Shown: positions 7,617 through 10,419 of the stretch, piece after piece | How the letters are laid out: every line of letters begins with the position of its first letter | How positions within the stretch are numbered: the stretch's first letter is position 1 | DNA from: Puniceicoccales bacterium | Lineage (GTDB): Bacteria > Verrucomicrobiota > Verrucomicrobiia > Opitutales > JAIRKQ01 | Length of the DNA: 10,419 nt | Direction: 5' to 3' | Assembly: GCA_031258795.1 (NCBI GenBank) | Contig: JAIRMI010000090.1 | Location: 1-10,419 of the forward strand | Program-made: the position numbers and the translations under genes | The notes under the pieces: model-generated | Seen by the model: the letters and a program-made list of their open reading frames with translations, nothing else | The model's database searches: none | Told to the model about the DNA's origin: nothing

Positions 7617-8047
7617 ATACCCTTACTGGAGGATATCGAGTCGCAGACATAGGCAACCCCGCGAGAAACGTGATTAAACTGTGTTTTGAAGTCCGCGTTT
7701 TCCACGTTGCACATAATATCATCACGCACATAGGATGGCCTTGTTTCCTGCGCCACAAAAGAGTAATCCCCGTGGCGTAAGTAGCACCTACTACCCTGCC
7801 CAATGCCAATTGTAACGATGACAGCCAAACATATGCCAGACATCATACAGGCAAGGCGCTTGCTCACAAATAACGTTACAAGTAGATCGGCAAATGTTCT
7901 CTTTGGGTTGGCTATTGCCGACAGGCGCTTTTGCTCGAAACAGCGATCAAACTTCCCCCATTGAGCCTCCCTTGGACGTTCAAGGCGCTTAATTTGCAAT
8001 AAATCGTGCAAACGTCTGTCGCTATTTTTGTCAAAATTTTGCTTCAT
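7604..8047 (-). CDS. Putative anti-sigma factor, single-pass membrane protein
   Basis: A 147-residue protein with a charged N-terminal cytoplasmic part (1-65), one transmembrane helix (about 67-85, CMMSGICLAVIVTIGIG) and an exported part of about 60 residues with four cysteines (88, 113, 135, 145). Its ATG overlaps the sigma factor stop as ATGA, the classic sigma/anti-sigma arrangement. The N-terminal LLQIKRLERP...W.KFD pattern resembles small proteins encoded after ECF sigma genes in Verrucomicrobiota (recalled, not searched). No ZAS zinc-binding HxxxCxxC motif is seen, so it is not a standard zinc anti-sigma. The four exported cysteines could form disulfides and sense envelope redox or folding; this is speculative. 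Its end overlaps the start of the HtrA-like gene. Confidence 0.75.
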   Translation of the reverse strand: MKQNFDKNSDRRLHDLLQIKRLERPREAQWGKFDRCFEQKRLSAIANPKRTFADLLVTLFVSKRLACMMSGICLAVIVTIGIGQGSRCYLRHGDYSFVAQETRPSYVRDDIMCNVENADFKTQFNHVSRGVAYVCDSISSSKGMCER

Positions 8048-8682
8048 TCCATGTAATCCTTAAGAAAAACTTTCAACTGTTCCTTTGCATAGTGTAATCT
8101 CGAGCGCACCGTACCTTCCGAACACTTCAACACAGAAGCAACTTCGGCATGATCTAAGCCCTCAATTTCGTGCAACACAACCACAATCCTGTGCTTGTTA
8201 GACAACTTTTGCAATGCAATGTTCAAATTTTCCTGCAATTCTTTCAGAAAAACAGACCTGTCTCCCCGATTTTTGTCCAGGCAAAGACTATCAATGCAAG
8301 CTGCTGCCTCGGCGCCTTCTTCTTGTATTTTTTCAAAGCTAAAAAAGCGCCTAAGTCTGTTTTTTCTGATAAAAGAAATTGTCGTGTTAACGGCTATGCG
8401 ATATAGCCACGTGAAAAAAGCCGATTTCCCGTTAAATTTATCTATGGACTGAAACATTTTTATTAGGACATCTTGCGTTAAATCGAGAGCGTCATCTTTG
8501 TTCGATGTCAGATTGTAAATTATGGCATACAACCTTTCCCGATATTTTTTAACGAGAGTGTCAAAGGCCGCCGCATCGTGGGCACGAACGCGCTCAATCA
8601 GACCAGCGTCGTCCGCATCTGACTGATTCACAGCCTGTGCGCCTTGTGCACGATCTCGATAACTGCTACCGACAACATCCAT
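8044..8682 (-). CDS. ECF-type RNA polymerase sigma factor (RpoE-like)
   Basis: A 212-residue group 4 sigma factor. Region 2 (about residues 35-105) includes FDTLVKKYRERLYAIIY, DALDLTQDVLIKMFQ and the promoter-melting segment FFTWLYRIAVNTTISFIRK. Region 4 (about 152-205) includes LSNKHRIVVVLHEIEGLDHAEVA and the helix-turn-helix ECSEGTVRSRLHYAKEQL-like segment that reads the -35 element. Between them is a short acidic linker with EEGAEAAACID. The N-terminal 28 residues before LIERV are a little longer than usual. Upstream on the same strand is TATAAT (8699-8694), 11 nt before the ATG, without a convincing -35 TTGACA; this could mean a sigma-specific, self-regulated promoter. First gene of the four-gene operon ending with rnhC. 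Confidence 0.93.
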   Translation of the reverse strand: MDVVGSSYRDRAQGAQAVNQSDADDAGLIERVRAHDAAAFDTLVKKYRERLYAIIYNLTSNKDDALDLTQDVLIKMFQSIDKFNGKSAFFTWLYRIAVNTTISFIRKNRLRRFFSFEKIQEEGAEAAACIDSLCLDKNRGDRSVFLKELQENLNIALQKLSNKHRIVVVLHEIEGLDHAEVASVLKCSEGTVRSRLHYAKEQLKVFLKDYME

Positions 8683-8705
8683 TGCCGCTTAGTATTATAA
8701 ATATA

Positions 8706-8733
8706 TTGCAAATAATCAAGCATTGATTATATA
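8706..8733 (+). promoter_or_regulatory. Predicted promoter of the GT2 gene
   Basis: TTGCAA (8706-8711), 16-nt spacer, TATATA (8728-8733), then 7 nt and the ATG at 8741. With no Shine-Dalgarno in those 7 nt, the transcript would begin at or next to the start codon. The spacer and the first bases of the -10 box are covered by a perfect inverted repeat (8712-8730), so a bound repressor could block it. Predicted only. Confidence 0.45.
8712..8730. promoter_or_regulatory. Inverted repeat, candidate operator between divergent genes
   Basis: ATAATCAA - GCA - TTGATTAT is a perfect 8-bp inverted repeat with a 3-nt centre. It sits in the 58-nt gap between the sigma factor and the divergent glycosyltransferase and overlaps the predicted GT promoter spacer and -10 box. 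Size, symmetry and place suit a dimeric regulator binding site. The A/T-rich arms could occur by chance in such a gap. Confidence 0.4.
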
Positions 8734-8740
8734 GCTCGCC

Positions 8741-9499
8741 ATGGCGTTACCATTGAGTGTGGCAATTATAGCTTCCAATGAAGAAAAAAGCATTGGTCGG
8801 TGCCTGCGTTCCGTAAACGATCTGGCTAGCGAAATCATTGTAGTAGTTAATGATTGCAAGGATAAGACAGTCGAAATAGTCAAGGCATTCAACGGGAAAG
8901 TGTACGAGGAGACCTGGCATGGATTTTCTCATCAAAAAAATCTAGCCATTGGGTATACCTCTCAGCCGTGGATTCTATGCCTTGATGCCGACGAAGAAGT
9001 TGATGGCGAGTTACACGACTCCATAGTTTCATTCATAAAAGCAAATGACCATTCATGCTGTGGAGCATACTTTTCCACAAGGACATTTTTCATCGATCGG
9101 TGGATAAAGCACGGCGACTGGAACCCGGACTATAATTTGAGATTATTTCGCAAAAAGCATGGTTCATGGTCAAATGATAGAGTGCACGAAAAACTGAACG
9201 TATCGGGTCCAATTAGGAAGCTGGAAGGGCATCTGTTGCACTATTCCTTCGAGAACATTGAAGATTTCATGAAAAAAAACATGAAGTATGCGGAACTGTT
9301 CGAATTTAAAGAAGAAAAATCTATATTTGTAATTTTGCTGCGTTCCTGTTGGAGGTTTGTTAGAGGTTACTTTTTTAAACTGGGATTTCTAGATGGTTTG
9401 CCAGGATTTTATATTGCCTATGCACAAGCGTTTTTTACAATGTACAAACACATGCGCATTTTGATCAAAAATCGTACTTTGCGCGGCAACGTAAGTTAA
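8741..9499 (+). CDS. Glycosyltransferase family 2, WaaE/KdtX-like (LPS core)
   Basis: A 252-residue GT-A fold enzyme that likely adds a sugar from a nucleotide donor to lipopolysaccharide core or a related envelope glycan at the inner membrane. Seen: N-terminal PLSVAIIASNEEKSIGRCLRS nucleotide-binding strand, SEIIVVVNDCKDKTVEIV, GFSHQKNLAI, the metal-binding LDADEEV (D82, D84), HGDWNPDYNLRLFRK, VHEKL and LLHYSFENIEDFMKK. These match the WaaE/KdtX beta-1,4-glucosyltransferase group, which is about 250-260 residues. The C-terminal helices (residues 195-240) contain aromatic-hydrophobic stretches that could touch the membrane. The start ATG lacks a Shine-Dalgarno but follows a promoter-like element by 7 nt. 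Exact donor and acceptor cannot be told. Confidence 0.9.
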   Translation: MALPLSVAIIASNEEKSIGRCLRSVNDLASEIIVVVNDCKDKTVEIVKAFNGKVYEETWHGFSHQKNLAIGYTSQPWILCLDADEEVDGELHDSIVSFIKANDHSCCGAYFSTRTFFIDRWIKHGDWNPDYNLRLFRKKHGSWSNDRVHEKLNVSGPIRKLEGHLLHYSFENIEDFMKKNMKYAELFEFKEEKSIFVILLRSCWRFVRGYFFKLGFLDGLPGFYIAYAQAFFTMYKHMRILIKNRTLRGNVS

Positions 9500-9520
9500 A
9501 TTTTTTAATCAAAAATCGTA
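9459..9520 (+). repeat. Short direct repeat at the 3' end of the GT2 gene
   Basis: ttttgatcaaaaatcgta (9459-9476, inside the coding end) recurs as ttttaatcaaaaatcgta (9503-9520, just after the stop) with one mismatch and a 44-nt period. The first copy contains the 12-nt palindrome TTTTGATCAAAA. The surrounding bases do not match well, so this is a short repeat and not a clear tandem duplication. Confidence 0.5.
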
Positions 9521-9639
9521 AGATTGGGCAAGGGGAAAGACTAGGCTATAAATGAGCCCAGAGAACTCATAGGCGCAGGAACACTAGAGTACATAAAGAT
9601 ACTTTTATTTTCCATAATCCGAAAGGTGGCGCAACATAG

Positions 9640-9679
9640 TCCGCCGCAATGACAAAATGTTCACTTATCCAGCGGCGGA
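9640..9679. other. GC-rich stem-loop spanning the end of the broken gene
   Basis: TCCGCCGC (9640-9647) and GCGGCGGA (9672-9679) are perfect 8-bp complements around a 24-nt loop that contains the TGA of the minus-strand broken gene. The stem would be stable in RNA from either strand. No T-run follows on either side, so it is not a standard intrinsic terminator. Confidence 0.4.
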
Positions 9680-9971
9680 TAAACTGTACCAACGTCACGT
9701 TCTGAAAGGTTACCGCGAATTAATTTTGTTGCAATTTCCACTATACGAGGATCATTGGTACAGCCATTTTCTATGAGTTGTCCCCAATCAACACGCTCTG
9801 GCCCTAAAGTTGTTCTATTTAAACATACGAATCCGTAACTTAATAACCAAGGTTGGGGTCAATGATAGCCGCATCCTTGTTACCTATTAATAAATCAACG
9901 CGACAAAACGGCTCCCCTCTGTAATGTTTTGTTATTTCGATTTGCTCTAAATTTATGTTAAAATCACTCAT
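9661..9971 (-). pseudogene. Small unknown gene with one frameshift, possible immunity-type protein
   Basis: From ATG 9971 the minus strand codes for 43 residues (MSDFNINLEQIEITKHYRGE... to ...AAIIDPNLGY) and stops at TAA 9842-9840. In another frame, starting right there, 62 good residues follow (WLLSYGFVCLNRTTLGPERV ... NLSERDVGTVYPPLDK) to TGA 9663-9661. A one-base change near 9842-9855 joins them into a soluble acidic protein of about 102 residues. No slippery heptamer is seen, so this is decay or a sequencing error and not programmed frameshifting. The family is not recognised. Small size, acidity and position directly behind a C-terminal coding end on the same strand are typical of immunity genes, but that is inference. 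Confidence 0.6.
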
Positions 9972-10024
9972 TTTCTTACTCAAAAATTTTGCCTAAATAA
10001 GTCAACTAAAAATTGCCAATAAAA

Positions 10025-10417
10025 CTACTCCTCTAGATCCGGCAATCCCACAATCTGTGATTTAATGTTACTGCAATCGCATATGATTTCATTTTCTTTA
10101 TGCGTTCTCCTAGCTGCTTCAACTCCTCCTACAAGACCGCTAAGCTGATTGACAATTGGAGAAGTATAATCAATACTCAATTCGGGCGACATGAAATAAA
10201 CTGCAAAAATACGACTAAATGGCATGTGCATTTCGTGTATAGCGAATTTCCTTCCATTTCCGGTAAAAGAATTTCGTATACGGCCAATTGAAGTCGATGC
10301 CACTATTTCGTCGGGTATTCCATCAACATAATCTCCAATTCCTCTATCGCCGATAGCCTGTGAATAAGTGGTTCGCATGTCATTATAAAATAAAAATCCT
10401 CGACGCACGAGACAAGT
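10025..10417 (-). CDS. C-terminal part of an unrecognised protein entering from the right edge
   Basis: The minus-strand frame is open from the window edge to TAG 10027-10025, at least 130 residues. No stop or compelling start lies at the edge; GTG 10408 or ATG 10378 could begin a small gene, but neither has a well-spaced Shine-Dalgarno. Visible: a Gly/Asp-rich start (SQAIGDRGIGDYVDGIPDE), a central GRKFAIHEMHMPFSRIFAVYF and a hydrophilic end with two cysteines (IICDCSN). No signal peptide or membrane helix. No family was recognised. The frameshifted small gene follows 53 nt downstream on the same strand. A toxin tail of a polymorphic toxin is possible; so is an ordinary hypothetical protein. 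Confidence 0.55.
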   Translation of the reverse strand, partial: TCLVRRGFLFYNDMRTTYSQAIGDRGIGDYVDGIPDEIVASTSIGRIRNSFTGNGRKFAIHEMHMPFSRIFAVYFMSPELSIDYTSPIVNQLSGLVGGVEAARRTHKENEIICDCSNIKSQIVGLPDLEE

Positions 10418-10419
10418 GT

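Noticed and set aside
8694..8722. Full sigma70 promoter for the sigma factor gene
   Set aside because: TATAAT is present at 8699-8694 on the minus strand, but at 15-18 nt upstream no acceptable -35 hexamer exists, so it is mentioned only within the gene entry.
9521..9639. Small ORFs or an RNA gene in the gap after the GT2 gene
   Set aside because: Only peptides under 20 codons and no tRNA-like cloverleaf or conserved RNA motif were seen.
1..10419. tRNA, rRNA or CRISPR arrays
   Set aside because: No cloverleaf sequences, rRNA-like stretches or regularly spaced repeats were found by eye.

Overview
The window reads as a piece of a Verrucomicrobiota chromosome, most likely Opitutae/Puniceicoccales-like. 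This is inferred from the gene set, not from a marker gene. The supports are an RNase HIII (rnhC) beside an ECF sigma factor, a small one-helix membrane protein of the type found after ECF sigma genes in that phylum, a NifU/SufU-type scaffold, and an AccD without its zinc ribbon. Base composition is moderate and long A/T runs are common. A decayed transposase and a frameshifted gene at the two flanks suggest ongoing gene decay, as in a host-associated or small-population lineage.

Left flank (1-702): a possible gene tail enters from the left edge. A 47-codon gene for a His-rich, one-helix protein lies on the minus strand. Next to it is an IS5-family (IS427-like) transposase remnant, recognisable only by piecing together three minus-strand reading frames.

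Core (703-5551): sufU (minus) is divergent from a tight plus-strand cluster comF - accD - murE - murF. Spacing is 2 nt between comF and accD, an overlap of accD with murE, and a 4-nt ATGA overlap of murE with murF. The cluster joins a ComF phosphoribosyltransferase, the carboxyltransferase beta subunit of acetyl-CoA carboxylase, and two consecutive peptidoglycan ligases.

Second core (5621-8682): a minus-strand operon runs ECF sigma factor, putative anti-sigma membrane protein, HtrA/DegS-like PDZ protein, RNase HIII. All junctions are within a few nucleotides (ATGA overlap; GTG/TGA overlap; TGA-a-ATG). The HtrA-like protein keeps the catalytic Ser but has Ser and Asn where the family has His and Asp. 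It therefore looks like an inactive protease encoded exactly where a DegS-type sigma-pathway protease would be expected. This is the most interesting feature of the window.

Right flank (8741-10419): a WaaE/KdtX-like GT2 glycosyltransferase diverges from the sigma factor across 58 nt that hold a perfect 8-bp inverted repeat. Two minus-strand genes of unknown family follow: the C-terminal part of a protein entering from the right edge, and a roughly 102-codon gene broken by one frameshift. Order and sizes resemble a polymorphic toxin tail followed by its immunity gene, but no domain was recognised.

Two genes (sufU and the glycosyltransferase) have sigma70-type promoters whose -10 box ends 7 nt before the ATG with no Shine-Dalgarno, so both may be leaderless.
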